A DNA stretch of 64,000 nt from G963675935 sp963719005 (GCA_963719005.1 CAVRAR010000014.1:744001-808000), one strand, 5' to 3'; counted from the stretch's first letter, positions 53,851 through 63,160 are shown. A program made the numbers and translations. Notes: generated by a model from the sequence alone, not told the origin.

Positions 53851-56800
53851 ACGCCGGCGAGGACGCCAGCGACATGCTCAAGGAGATCAAACTTGGTTTC
53901 AGTCCTAACTCGCCGAAGTTGTACCCCGTGGCAGTGTCGCTGGCGGCAAGTGTGAGCGTGAATTGATCCGCTCCGACGGTTCCTTGGCTTGCGCCGCCGA
54001 TCGTTCCAAGGGTTTCCTTGCCGTCAAGGTAGTTTGAAGGTTGCGATTCCGCGACGCGATAGGTTCCGGCCCCGAGGTCGGTGAAGTGGTATGAACCGTC
54101 TGAGCCCGTTACGACTTCGTTTATCTCCGCGCCGCTGGTATCGTCGTAGAGCTTCACGAGCACATTCTCCAGGACCGTGTGCGTTTGGCCGTTCTTCGTC
54201 ATCAACCCGTCGTTGTCGACGTTGACGTAGACGAACCCGGAGATGCTGCACACGCCCACGCTGAGCTTGGCGGTGTCGCTGGCGGTGCTGAAGGCAGTCA
54301 GGCCGCCGTTGGTGGTGGTGTCGGCGGTCGTTCCGGCCGTGCCGGTGTACGTGTCCCAGGCACAGTAGGTGATCGTGGCCGTTTCGCTGTTTGCGCCGGC
54401 GGTGTATCGCAGTTCGGCGGTGTTGGGCAACAGCAGGGCGGCGGTCGCGGACACCGTGCCGACGTTGGTGAAGGTCGTTCCGTCGAGCGAATAGGCCCAG
54501 GTTCCGCCGCCGCTGACGCCCGTCAGCGCGATTCCGCCGACGACCGCGCCCGAATCCGCGTCGGTAATGGTCGTGGTGCCCGTGCCGTCGTTGATGAACG
54601 TCACCAAGGCGATTGTGGTGGTGGCATTGATGGCGATGCTTCCCAACGAAGGATTGGCCGCCGTGAGCACCGGGGCGGTGTTGGAAGTCACGGTGAGCGT
54701 GGCAGTATCGGTTGCGGCGCTGAAGGCCGTCGAGCCGCCGTTGCTGGACGTGTCAACCTTAGTCGTACTCGTGCCGCTGGTGGTGTCCCAGGCGCAATAG
54801 ACGATCGTGGCCGTTTCGCCGCTGGTGCCGGTCGGGGTGTATTGCAGCGAGGCGGTGCTCGGCAGAAGCAGCGACGAAGTGGCCGAGACCGTGCCGATGT
54901 CGGTGAACGTCGTGCCGTCGAGCGAGTAGGCCCAGTCTCCGCTGCCGGTCGTGCCCGTCAGCGCGATTCCGCCGATTACGGCGTCTGGGTCCACGTCGGT
55001 GATGCCGGTGGTGCCCGTGCCGTTGTTGATAATCGTCGTCAGGGCGAACGTCTTGGCGGCGTGAACATCGATGCTGCCCAGCGAAGGGGCAGCGGGCGTC
55101 AGCACGGGCGCGTCGTTTACGTCGGTCACGGTGAGCGTGGCGACGTCGCCGGCGATGCTGTAGGGGGTGGAGCTGCCGGTGGCGTCCGTTTGCGTCAGAT
55201 CGGCGCGGCCGGCGGCGGCCCCGCCGGTCGTATCCCAGGCGTGGTAGGCAATCGTGGCGGTTCCGCCGCTAATGCTGTTGGGCGTGTAGCGCAGCACCGC
55301 ATCGTAGGGCAACAGCAACGCGGAGCTTGCAGCGACTGTGCCGACGTTGGTGAACGTTATGCCGTCGAGCGAGTAGGCCCAGGTTCCGCTGCCCGTCGTG
55401 TCGGTCAGGGCGATTCCGCCTAGGGGATTGCCGACGTCTCCGTCGGTGACGATTGTGCCGATCGTGCTGTTGATGAACGTCGACAGGGCGATTGTCGTGG
55501 CGGTATTCTCGTCGGTGGTTCCCAACGAGGGCGTCGTGGTGGTGAGAACCGGAGCGGCGTTGCTTGCCAGGACGTTGACGGAAAACTGCTGCGACGCCGT
55601 GTTGCCGGCCAGATCGGTCGCCTGGACGGTCACTGGGGAGGTGCCGACCTGCGACTGGCCCGGAGCCCACGTGATCAGGCCCGTGTTCGGGTCGATGGTT
55701 AGTCCTGCGGGCGATTGGGTCAACGTGTACGTCACCCCGGTCGAGGTTCCCTCGCTGACCGACACCTGGCACGTGTCGGTGACGTTGACGACGGCGTTCA
55801 CGGTTGCAGGGAAGTAATTGAACTGCGGCGCGACCGTATCGACCGTCAATTGGACGGCCGGCGAATTGAAGCTGGGCACGTCGGCGGTCTTGCTCAGCGG
55901 CGTCGTGCTGCCGCTTTCGGTGACGCTCACGGTCTGGTTCGGGGCGATCTCGATCGCGGTGAACGTGTGAACGCCGTCGGTTATGGTGGTCGTGCCGTCG
56001 GTCGGTACCGTAACGCTCGCGCTGGTGGCGGGTGCGCTTCCGATGACGTTGCCGTCGCAGAGAATCTCGACGTTGGTGCCGGCGGTGACGCCGGAGACCA
56101 GGAACTGCAAGGCGCTGCCGCTGGTCGAGTTGTTCAAGTTCGTCGCCGCGGCGCTGCCTCCGCCCGCGGGAGTGAAGGACAGCGCGGTCGGCGTCGCCGG
56201 AATGACGGCGGCAAACGGATTGGCGGGATTGCTCGAATCATCGGTCGCCATCGTGACGGTGAACGATTGCGTCACCGGGGTGTTGGTTCCGTCGCTGGCG
56301 GTCACCGTAACCGTGACCGTGCCCGTTGCTCCCGTCGGCGCGCTGATTTGCAGCACGCCGTCCTGGTTGTCGCTGATGATCGAGGCGGAAGTGATCGTCA
56401 CGGGCGTCTGGAGGTACTCGCTCGACGTCTGGTCCGGCATGGCTGCGATCGTGTTGAACACGTCGAAGCCGCTGGTTTGAACGCCGAAGATCGTGTAGCT
56501 GAAATCGAGACTCCGCGTGGGTTCCCCGGTGATGAAGAATTCGGTCGAACTCGTACCCGGGTCTGACGTTCGCGCCATGCCGAGAAGACCAGCCGAGGTG
56601 TATTCGAGATTCGGATTGAACTCCTCGGCCATCGGGGACTGGTCCGTCTTGATGGGGAGGACGTTGTCGGGATTGCTCGGGTCGGGCGGGTCGTTTCCGC
56701 CTTGGAGGACGAAGGTGTTGGTTCCGTCTGGAGCGTTGCGGTAGATCTCCAGGCCGTCGTAGAAGCCCGACTGCACCAGCGCCTCGATTGCGGCGGTAGT

Positions 56801-57187
56801 CGCCGGCGAGAGGTTGTCGAGCAACTGAAAGTCCATCGTCTCCGTCGTACCGTTGACGTCGAGGTTCAGTTGCAGGGTCTTGTTGCTCTCCGGCATCATG
56901 ACCGGAGTGAGCTGGGAATAGTCGGAGGCCGTCACGGCATATTTCACCGTCTGGCCGGCATCGCTGCCGCTCAACGGGATGTACATCGTGGTTCCCGCCG
57001 GCAACGTGACGTTGGGAATCGTCGGCAGCGTGATCGACAGCAAGTGCCGCGATTCAAGGGCCTCGAAGAAGCCGCGTCGGCCCATTTTTCTCGAATTGTT
57101 GAATCCCCGATTACGTCCTCGATTGCCCGACCGTTTTGTGGAGCGTGTGTGCATCGTTGTAGCGACCCGGTGACAAGACTTGCCCAT
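51674..57187 (-). CDS. Giant secreted protein: LEPR-XLL, cyclophilin domain, Ig-like/SdrB repeats
   Basis: 1837 residues, no break. The N-terminus is basic and carries RRGFFEALESRHLLS (residues about 37-51), the planctomycete LEPR-XLL export/sorting signature. Residues about 105-265 form a cyclophilin-type peptidyl-prolyl isomerase domain (FYDGLEIYRNAPDGTNTF, VLQGGNDPP, STEFFITGEPTRSLDFSYTIFG). Then come cadherin-like and Ig-like domains, three units with GGIALTG...WAYSLDGTTFTNVGTV, one SdrD_B/Cna_B domain (SISGFVYVNVDNDGLMTKNG, SYHFTDLGAGTYRVAES), and seven tandem repeats of about 90 residues, each with PSGYSISVDQ and LTYTVYLTDAAGNVG. It probably forms a fibrous surface adhesin. Start ATG 57187; a later start at MGRRGFF is possible. 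Confidence 0.88.
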   Translation of the reverse strand: MGKSCHRVATTMHTRSTKRSGNRGRNRGFNNSRKMGRRGFFEALESRHLLSITLPTIPNVTLPAGTTMYIPLSGSDAGQTVKYAVTASDYSQLTPVMMPESNKTLQLNLDVNGTTETMDFQLLDNLSPATTAAIEALVQSGFYDGLEIYRNAPDGTNTFVLQGGNDPPDPSNPDNVLPIKTDQSPMAEEFNPNLEYTSAGLLGMARTSDPGTSSTEFFITGEPTRSLDFSYTIFGVQTSGFDVFNTIAAMPDQTSSEYLQTPVTITSASIISDNQDGVLQISAPTGATGTVTVTVTASDGTNTPVTQSFTVTMATDDSSNPANPFAAVIPATPTALSFTPAGGGSAAATNLNNSTSGSALQFLVSGVTAGTNVEILCDGNVIGSAPATSASVTVPTDGTTTITDGVHTFTAIEIAPNQTVSVTESGSTTPLSKTADVPSFNSPAVQLTVDTVAPQFNYFPATVNAVVNVTDTCQVSVSEGTSTGVTYTLTQSPAGLTIDPNTGLITWAPGQSQVGTSPVTVQATDLAGNTASQQFSVNVLASNAAPVLTTTTPSLGTTDENTATTIALSTFINSTIGTIVTDGDVGNPLGGIALTDTTGSGTWAYSLDGITFTNVGTVAASSALLLPYDAVLRYTPNSISGGTATIAYHAWDTTGGAAAGRADLTQTDATGSSTPYSIAGDVATLTVTDVNDAPVLTPAAPSLGSIDVHAAKTFALTTIINNGTGTTGITDVDPDAVIGGIALTGTTGSGDWAYSLDGTTFTDIGTVSATSSLLLPSTASLQYTPTGTSGETATIVYCAWDTTSGTSTTKVDTSSNGGSTAFSAATDTATLTVTSNTAPVLTAANPSLGSIAINATTTIALVTFINDGTGTTTITDADSGAVVGGIALTGVSGGGTWAYSLDGTTFTNVGTVSATAALLLPNTAELRYTAGANSETATITYCAWDTYTGTAGTTADTTTNGGLTAFSTASDTAKLSVGVCSISGFVYVNVDNDGLMTKNGQTHTVLENVLVKLYDDTSGAEINEVVTGSDGSYHFTDLGAGTYRVAESQPSNYLDGKETLGTIGGASQGTVGADQFTLTLAASDTATGYNFGELGLKPSLISLSMSLASSPAFLAVADVGMAATPVTSLACTITANDGVINAAKATSTGFTFANAHVGATFQYTITSSGGGTPITSTGAITSATQQMTGIDVSSLPDGTLTYTVTLTSADGLTGPAATATATLDQTAPSGYSITPNDANLDATTAASTGFTFTSAEVNDTYSYTITSDGSTTATVTGNGTITSATQVVGNIDVSSLPDGTLTYDVTLTDPAGNVGSAAPATAELDRVAPAGYTITANDSLIGPSDEASTSFTINNAEAFTNYNYTITSSGSTTASVTGSGSLTLTTQTISNVDVSSLPDGTLTFSVTLTDAAGNVGAAATTTATLDTTAPTGYSITVDQPLIGAAAATSTSFTFADAEYTPGATTTYNYTVASSAGGAAITGSGTLTSATQQVTGINVLSLPEGTLTYSVYLTDAAGNAGTPFSATATLDKTPPSGYSISVDQDPINAATATATSFTFDNAEITAGTTYNYTVTSDNGGTPVSGSGTITSATQQITNIDVSGLHDGTLTYTVYLTDAAGNVGNSFSTTVTLDATPPSGYSIAVDQDPIGAATAASSSFTFADAEISAGTTYHYTVTSSNGGTPVSGSGSISSAAQQITNIDVSGLHDGTLSYTVYLTDAAGNVGNLVTRTVTLDTTPPSGYSISVDQKTIDASTATAVSFTFANAEFTAGTTYSYTVTSSGGGSLPAATGPVTSATQQVTDIDVSSLSPGTLTFTVTLIDAAGNVGDPFTDNSATLS

Positions 57188-57407
57188 GAATTAGTGCATG
57201 ATACCTCCAAGTCCCCCAGCCTGTCCAAGAAATTGCACGGGAGAAACCACCCAAAAGGGGCGTCTTTCGAGACAATCGCCAAACGAGGGCGTCAATAACC
57301 GGAAAAACCCCGCAAAACAGACCGGGCCGCGGCATTTCTCGCCCCCCGCGACCGCAGTCGCGGGGCGTTTTCGGGACTCCGGTTGTTCGATATAATAGGT
57401 GCCGTGG

Positions 57408-58813
57408 CTAAGCCGACTGCACGCGGACGACCGCGAAATAGGCCACCAACACGACGGCCATCACGTACATCAGCCACTTTACGTCGCGGCCCTGGCCGGA
57501 AAGCAGCTTCACCAGCGGATAGGCGATAAACCCGAGAGCCAGCCCGTCGGCGATCGAGAAGCACATCGGAATGCCGGCAATCACCAGGAACGCGGGCAGG
57601 CTTTCGGCGTAATTGTTCCAGTCGATCTTCGTGACGTTCCGCATCATCATCGTGCCGACGACCACCAGGGCCGGGGCGGTGATCGGCGGATAGCTGCCGA
57701 TCATGTTGATGATCGGGCTGAAGAAGAGGGCCAACAGGAACAGGGCCGCCGCCACCAGGGCGGTCAGTCCGGTCCGCCCGCCCTGCTCGACGCCCGCGGC
57801 GCTTTCGATGAAGCTGGTGACCGTGCTGGTGCCCAGCGCCGCGCCGGCCACGGTGCCGACGGCGTCCGACATCAGGGCCTGCCGCGCGCGGGGCAGGCGG
57901 TTGTCGCGGACCAGGCCGGCCTGCTCGGCCACGCCGATCAGCGTGCCCAGGGTGTCGAACAGCACCATGAACAGGAAGATCAGAATGAACGGCGCCATCG
58001 CCAGCGACAACGGCGAAACCAAGATCGAGCTTTAACAGCGTCGGCGCGATCGACGGCGGCAGCGCGACCACGCCCTGGGCCAACGTGAATTGCTTGACGA
58101 GCATCGAGCTTTTCACAAACGACAACTCCGCCACTCTTGGCCCCAACAGCGGCAGGCCGAGTTTGAAGCGCTGCTGCCAGCGCCGTTGCCGCCGCGATGC
58201 CCAGGATGATCGACCCGCGAACACGGCGAGCGTGCAGCGCCGCCGTGACCAGCAGCCCGACGAAAAACACGATCAAGTCGGGCGAGGCGAAGCGGGGGTT
58301 CAGCTTCCAGCCGGAGGCCGGGCTTGTCAGCAGCAGGTGCGCATTGCCCATGCCGATCAGCACGATAAACAGTCCGATGCCGACGGCGATGCCGTTTCGC
58401 ATGCTGGGGCTGATGGCTTCCATCAGTTTCTCGCGCACGCCCAGCATCGAAAGCAGCAGGAAGATCACGCCCGAGTAGAACACCACGCCCAGTCCGGTCT
58501 GCCACGACATCACCGCCGTCGAACCGGCGACAAGCGAGACGAAGAAGAAGTTTTCGCCCATGCCGGGCGCCTGGGCGATCGGGTAACGGCCGTAGAGCCC
58601 CATGATGGCCGAGGCCAGCGCCGCCGCGATGCAGGTGGCCGTGGTGACGGCGCCGAAATCCATTCCGGTCGCCTTGCCGGTCATCTGGCCGGAGAGCACC
58701 ATCGGCTGAACGACGATGATGTAGGCCATCGTCAGAAACGTGGTCAGTCCCGCCAGCAATTCGGTGCGGACGTTGGTGTGGTTTTCGGAGAGGCGGAAGA
58801 AGCGATCGAGCAT
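57408..58813 (-). CDS. NCS2/AzgA-type purine permease (two frameshifts)
   Basis: Start MLDRFFRLSENHTNVRTELL at 58813, behind GGAGAACC. The sequence has the AzgA-type beginning (TELLAGLTTFLTMAYIIVVQ), the conserved GMGENFFF and GIGLFIVLIG helices. Near 58165 a G-run error shifts the frame (RPAAVG to GPRVAELSFVKSSML), and near 58018 a second error leads into LAMAPFILIFLFMVLFDTLG, GTSTVTSFIESAAGVEQGGRTG (the NCS2 signature) and the final helices to 57408. Repaired length about 468 residues, 14 helices. AzgA-like carriers import hypoxanthine, guanine or adenine with protons. No nucleotide-salvage gene is adjacent. Confidence 0.85.
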
Positions 58814-59002
58814 GTTCGGTTCTCCTCTTCCAAGAGGGGACGTCGGATGTTGACGCTCGGAGCGAGAATGCCGCAATAGCCGGGGGCCAACGGCCCGCGG
58901 AATGTTTTCACCGATGGTCCCATCTCATCGAACAGCCCGTAGTATGCGATTCCCCGCCGAAGTCGGCAAGCCCCGCTTGCCTCCCATGTCCAACAAGTTA
59001 GA

Positions 59003-59962
59003 ATGCAGCAGATGGATAATTCAATGAGCCACGACGAGAGCGACAACCAGGAAATCATCCGGGCGGAGCTCGTCGAAGAAATGGAGCCGGGTGCGCCGTG
59101 GGAGTGGCGAGAGGTTCGCCCCGTGCGGGCGCGGCGGCGACGAGTGCGATTGCCCGTGCTGCTGTTTATCGCCACCTGCTTGAGTACGCTGATCTCCGGC
59201 GTGCTGGCGTCGGACGAGCCGAAATGGCTTCCGGCTATGGCGGACGGCTTGATGTACGCCGTGGCTGTGATGATCATCCTGGTTTGTCACGAGATGGGCC
59301 ACTTCATCCAGGCTTATCGCTACGGTGTTTATGCCAGTCTGCCCTACTTCCTGCCGCTGCCGGGCTCGCCGTTCGGCACGCTTGGCGCCGTGATTGTGAT
59401 GGAGCCTCGCATGGGCCATCGCAAGGCCCTGTTCGACATCGGCATCACCGGACCGCTGGCGGGATTGGTGCCGACGCTCATGTTCTTGATCGTCGGATTG
59501 CATTATTCCGACTGTGGCCCACGTCCGCCACACGGCATGTCCTTTGGCAATCCCTTATTGGTTCGGTTCCTCGCAAATCGAATTCTTCATATGCCCGTAG
59601 GATATGAGATCCTGTGGCATCCGGTGGCGTTTGCCGGCTGGGTCGGGCTGCTGATTACGTCGCTGAACCTGATGCCGATCGGGCAGCTCGACGGCGGGCA
59701 CGTGCTTTATGCCCTGCTGCGGCGGAAGGCGAACAAAATCGCCACGCTGCTGCTGTATGCGGCCGTCCTCGTGGTGGCGTTGGACTTCAAGCAGCTTTAC
59801 GTGTGGATGCTGATGCTGATCCTGCTGCTGGTCATGGGCCCGGTTCATCCGCCGACGGCCGACGACAGCGAGCCGCTGGGCGTCGTCCGTACCGTGCTCG
59901 GCTGGCTGACGCTCGCCTTCATCATCATCGGTTTTACGCCCACACCGATGCAGATTCACTAA
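59003..59962 (+). CDS. Site-2 protease family (M50) membrane metalloprotease
   Basis: Up to 319 residues with at least six hydrophobic segments. The zinc site HEMGHF (HExxH, residues about 98-103, within AVMIILVCHEMGHFIQAYRY) and the third ligand motif LNLMPIGQLDGGHVLYALL (LDGGH) are intact; a GSPFGTLGAVIVM segment precedes the second half. Site-2 proteases cut transmembrane segments, for example of anti-sigma factors, inside the lipid bilayer. Starts at 59003, 59012 or 59024 are all possible; no strong ribosome binding site decides. No sigma/anti-sigma pair is adjacent. A family-A palindrome follows after 18 bp. Confidence 0.88.
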   Translation: MQQMDNSMSHDESDNQEIIRAELVEEMEPGAPWEWREVRPVRARRRRVRLPVLLFIATCLSTLISGVLASDEPKWLPAMADGLMYAVAVMIILVCHEMGHFIQAYRYGVYASLPYFLPLPGSPFGTLGAVIVMEPRMGHRKALFDIGITGPLAGLVPTLMFLIVGLHYSDCGPRPPHGMSFGNPLLVRFLANRILHMPVGYEILWHPVAFAGWVGLLITSLNLMPIGQLDGGHVLYALLRRKANKIATLLLYAAVLVVALDFKQLYVWMLMLILLLVMGPVHPPTADDSEPLGVVRTVLGWLTLAFIIIGFTPTPMQIH

Positions 59963-59980
59963 GGCGCATCGCTCACCGCC

Positions 59981-60057
59981 GTGTGCCACTGCTTGGAACA
60001 AGCAGTGCCCAGGCAGCGGGTTTCGCCCCGCACTGCTTCTGCGAAGCAGTGGCACAC
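59981..60057. repeat. Palindromic element, family A
   Basis: GTGTGCCACTGCTTGGAACA and CTTCTGCGAAGCAGTGGCAC; same left arm as the copy inside the glycosyltransferase gene at 247-319. It lies between two convergent genes. Confidence 0.92.
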
Positions 60058-60091
60058 CGGTGGCCAATCTCCCCGTGTAGCTAGAAATGCG

Positions 60092-61465
60092 CTAACGATA
60101 CAATTCGCTCGACCTGCGCGTGAGCACGTCGGCTTTCTCGTTGTCGGGGAGCACCAGTTTCATGCCGGGCGTGAGGTAGTTGAAATCCTTGCCCAGCACG
60201 TCGCGGTTCAGGTCGTAGATTTCGGACCAACGCGACGCCTTACCCAACTCATAGCGGGCGATGTTGAAGAGGGTGTCGCCCTCCGAGACCGTGTACGTCC
60301 GCCCGCCGCGATACGACTCGCGCGTGCTGACGGCCATGGTTCGGCTCTCCTGCGTCTCGCGGCGACCCTGCCTCGGACACAGCTCGGGATACGCCTTTTC
60401 GAGCTGCGCGACCGAAGGGGTCGATATCACGTCGCCGGGTGTCAGGCGATCCTCGTTGCCGATCCTGCTTCGATTCTGCTCGGCCAGCGCCTTGAAATAC
60501 CCGCCGCTGCCGTAGACCTTTTCCGAAATCGTCCAATAGCTGTCGTTCGGCTCGACCTCGTACTTGCCGTCGTGGCGAAGAGGTGGCGAGTCGTAATGAT
60601 GCGGCCTGTCGCGGTCGTAGGCCGCGGCTTCGGAATTGCGAGGGAAATCGTCGTCATACTGCGAGCGCGACGAGCCTGCGTAGGAACGGCCTCCGCCATC
60701 GTACGGCTTCTCGCGAGGCGGCGGCGCCGGCGCCATCAACGCGGCCGAGGCATCGTCGTAGCGCGACTTCTCATGACGGCGGGGAGGCGACCCGGCGTCG
60801 GCATAGCCGCTCGACTCGCCACGCTCGAAGCCCTCGCGCGTGGTGACCGATCCGAGCGAATCGCCGTGGGCCGGTCGTTTCTTCACATCGAGCGGGGGCG
60901 GAGGCAAGTCATTGGGCCTCTTGCCAAAGCGGTTCGGCTTTTCCGGCTCGAGGCCCGGCAGCGAATCGCCGGCGACGGCGTCGTAGCGGTTGCCGCGGGC
61001 CGGCTTGGGCGGATCCCCGAACGACGGCGGCGCAATCGGCGCGGCGTAGCGACTCTGCACTCGCGTCGATTCGCTTCGCTCGGGCAGCTTCCATTTGTCG
61101 AGCTTGCTATCGACGCTTCCGGGCAGCGCCGTCGAGGCGGCCTTGGCCGGCGGGACCATCGTCGGTTGGTGACCGAACGACTTCGCGCTGACGTCCCTGA
61201 ACAGCGGATCGTCCTTTGCAGCCAGCGGCTTGTGTCTTTCGCCCTCGTGGCCGGCGGCGGCCAACTGCTTGTCCTCGGAATTCCCCTTCGTCATCTTCAC
61301 GGCCACGACCGCCGCGAAGGCGCCGAGCAACAAGAGGATGACCGCCACGCCGATTTTGGCCTCCTTGCCCAATCGCGACGGATTGTTGGTTTTTTCTTTG
61401 CGGCGCTCCTCGCGGTTCTTTTCTTCGTGCTGGTCCGTGTGATTTTCTTTTTCTTGCGGATTCAT
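60092..61465 (-). CDS. Single-pass membrane protein with LysM domains
   Basis: The 457-residue protein has a charged cytoplasmic N-terminus (MNPQEKENHTDQHEEKNREE), one membrane helix (KIGVAVILLLLGAFAAVVAV, residues about 37-56), a long low-complexity Pro/Arg/Ser/Asp linker, and two C-terminal LysM-like modules: EVEPNDSYWTISEKVYGSGGYF... (about 313-365) and the clearer TYTVSEGDTLFNIARYELG...LTPGMKLVLP (about 395-445). LysM binds N-acetylglucosamine polymers such as peptidoglycan, so the protein links membrane and cell wall. It lies 131 bp downstream of rsmH, the place usually held by ftsL in division clusters. Confidence 0.82.
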   Translation of the reverse strand: MNPQEKENHTDQHEEKNREERRKEKTNNPSRLGKEAKIGVAVILLLLGAFAAVVAVKMTKGNSEDKQLAAAGHEGERHKPLAAKDDPLFRDVSAKSFGHQPTMVPPAKAASTALPGSVDSKLDKWKLPERSESTRVQSRYAAPIAPPSFGDPPKPARGNRYDAVAGDSLPGLEPEKPNRFGKRPNDLPPPPLDVKKRPAHGDSLGSVTTREGFERGESSGYADAGSPPRRHEKSRYDDASAALMAPAPPPREKPYDGGGRSYAGSSRSQYDDDFPRNSEAAAYDRDRPHHYDSPPLRHDGKYEVEPNDSYWTISEKVYGSGGYFKALAEQNRSRIGNEDRLTPGDVISTPSVAQLEKAYPELCPRQGRRETQESRTMAVSTRESYRGGRTYTVSEGDTLFNIARYELGKASRWSEIYDLNRDVLGKDFNYLTPGMKLVLPDNEKADVLTRRSSELYR

Positions 61466-61494
61466 GTTCGAGCCTCCTTGCCGGAACTTTCTCC

Positions 61495-61565
61495 CGGCAC
61501 AAATGCCGGGGCTAAACGATTTTGTTGTGGCGAAAGTGCGCTTCCCTTCGGGGCGCGGCTAAACG
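61495..61565. repeat. Family-K repeat (GGGGCGCGGCTAAAC)
   Basis: CCCGGCACAAATGCCGGGGC and CCTTCGGGGCGCGGCTAAAC units, each followed by GGCTAAACGATTTTG; related to the tandem repeat at 9858-9908. Confidence 0.75.
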
Positions 61566-61596
61566 ATTTTGTGCTCGGTCGCGATTCTTGTTTCCG

Positions 61597-62481
61597 CTAC
61601 ACTCGCTCCGCGACACGCAACTTGGCGCTGCGAGATCGCGGGTTGTCGCTTAACTCTTCTTCGCCGGGGCATATCGGCCGGCGGGTCAGCACCTTGAGCC
61701 TTTCGTCCGTGCGAAACGCCTCCTTCACCCGCCGATCCTCCAGCGAGTGAAAACTGATGATCGTCATCCGCGCCCCCGGCCGCAGGCAATCGGGAATGCG
61801 CCGCAAGGCGATCTCCAGCGACTTCAATTCGTCGTTCACCGCGATCCGCAGGGCTTGAAACGTCCGCGTGGCCGGATCGATCCGCGATCCGCCCGGCGGG
61901 CTGGGCACGCAGCCGCGCACCAGTTCGGCCAACTCGGCGGCCGTCTCGATCGGCTGCTGCCGACGCCGTTCGACAATCGCCCTGGCAATTCGCGGGCTGT
62001 ATCGCTCCTCTCCGTAGCTCGAAATCAGTTGGGTCAAGTGCTCCACGCTCAGCCGGTTGATCAAGCGACGCGCCGGCTCGCCGGCCATCGGATCGAACCG
62101 TAGATCCAGCGGGCCGTCGGCCGAAAAGCTGAATCCCCGGCTTCTGTCGGCCAACTGGTCGCTCGACAAACCGAGGTCGAGCACGACGCCGTCGACCTTC
62201 TCGATTTTCAGTTGTTCCAGCACCTCGGGCAGATCGCAAAAGTTCGCCTGCGCCAGTCGCACCGGCTGCCCTTGCAGTTCTCGCGTGGCGGCTTCGATGG
62301 CGGCCGGATCGCGGTCGATGCCGATCACCAATCCATCCTTGCCCACGGCGGCCGCAAGCGCTTTCGTGTGGCCGGCGCCGCCGAGGGTGCCGTCGACCAA
62401 CACCGCGCCCGGCCGCGGTTGGAGCCAATGGACGACCTGGTCCAGCAGCACCGACACGTGCAGCGACGAGGGCTCGGACAT
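61597..62481 (-). CDS. rsmH: 16S rRNA m4C1402 methyltransferase
   Basis: A 294-residue protein starting MSEPSSLHVSVLLDQVVHWL. The S-adenosylmethionine site is VDGTLGGAGHTKAL (residues about 28-41), the acidic strand GIDRDP follows, and the family motifs GVVLDLGLSSDQL, DGPLDLRFD, ALRIAVNDEL and ISFHSLEDRRVK are all present. It methylates N4 of C1402 in the decoding centre of 16S rRNA. The frame extends upstream to 62544, but the palindrome at 62504-62575 there and the family alignment favour ATG 62481. No mraZ or ftsI is adjacent, so the division cluster is not conserved here. Confidence 0.95.
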   Translation of the reverse strand: MSEPSSLHVSVLLDQVVHWLQPRPGAVLVDGTLGGAGHTKALAAAVGKDGLVIGIDRDPAAIEAATRELQGQPVRLAQANFCDLPEVLEQLKIEKVDGVVLDLGLSSDQLADRSRGFSFSADGPLDLRFDPMAGEPARRLINRLSVEHLTQLISSYGEERYSPRIARAIVERRRQQPIETAAELAELVRGCVPSPPGGSRIDPATRTFQALRIAVNDELKSLEIALRRIPDCLRPGARMTIISFHSLEDRRVKEAFRTDERLKVLTRRPICPGEEELSDNPRSRSAKLRVAERV

Positions 62482-62503
62482 GGTTTTGGGCCGTCGATCC
62501 ATT

Positions 62504-62575
62504 GTAGGAGGCGACTCCGGTCGCCGAATTCCACGAGCGCTCACGACGCAATCGGCGACGCGAGTCGCCTCCTAC
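62504..62575. repeat. Palindromic element, family J (GTAGGAGGCGACTCC)
   Basis: GTAGGAGGCGACTCCGGTCG and CGACGCGAGTCGCCTCCTAC form a hairpin 23 bp upstream of the rsmH start. Confidence 0.9.
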
Positions 62576-62859
62576 GAATTTTGTGAATCCGCGGAAGAGA
62601 AAAGACACCCAGCCTCGGGCGCTTCCGTGCGCCCATTATCGAGGTTGAGTGTTTGCGATCAACTCGCCGGCGGAGAGGCCGGAGTCTCACGCATTTCGCA
62701 ACGGAGAGGCATCCTCTACTCCCCATCCGTGAAAGCCAACCTCACCGCTTGCAGCGGTGAAGTCCGCCGCCGATGCGATGATCGCAGATCGGCGCCGCGG
62801 TTTTCACGCGTAGCGAACGGACGGACAAACGACTAGCGACGCATGATTTCTGGTGCCAC

Positions 62860-62932
62860 GGAAAAAGGGGACAGGTCCAATTTGTGCGAAGCACCCTCCG
62901 GGCCGTTCCGGCAAATTGGACCTGTCCCCTTT
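62860..62932. repeat. Palindromic element, family B' (AAAAAGGGGACAGGTCCAATTTG)
   Basis: AAAAAGGGGACAGGTCCAAT and ATTGGACCTGTCCCCTTTTT are perfect inverted arms around a GC-rich loop. Related in design to family B but with a different core. Confidence 0.93.
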
Positions 62933-63115
62933 TTCCCGCTTCCTGGTGCCACGAATATTTCACAAGGCGGCCACAAGAATAGCGATTTGGCGGAAGCCGT
63001 ACAATGCCGCTTTTTCGCAGGAAATTGGCCCATTGGCCCAGAGAATTCGCGGAATTGGCAGGGTTTTTGCTGTGGCGACCGACTCGGCGCGGTCAAATGT
63101 TTGAATCCCGGCAAA

Positions 63116-63160
63116 GGGGACAGTCCCATTTTCGCTGACACGAAAATCGGGACAGTCCCC
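63116..63160. repeat. Palindromic element, family B
   Basis: GGGGACAGTCCCATTTTCG and CGAAAATCGGGACAGTCCCC with the GCTGACA loop, almost identical to the copy at 32626-32670. Confidence 0.93.
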
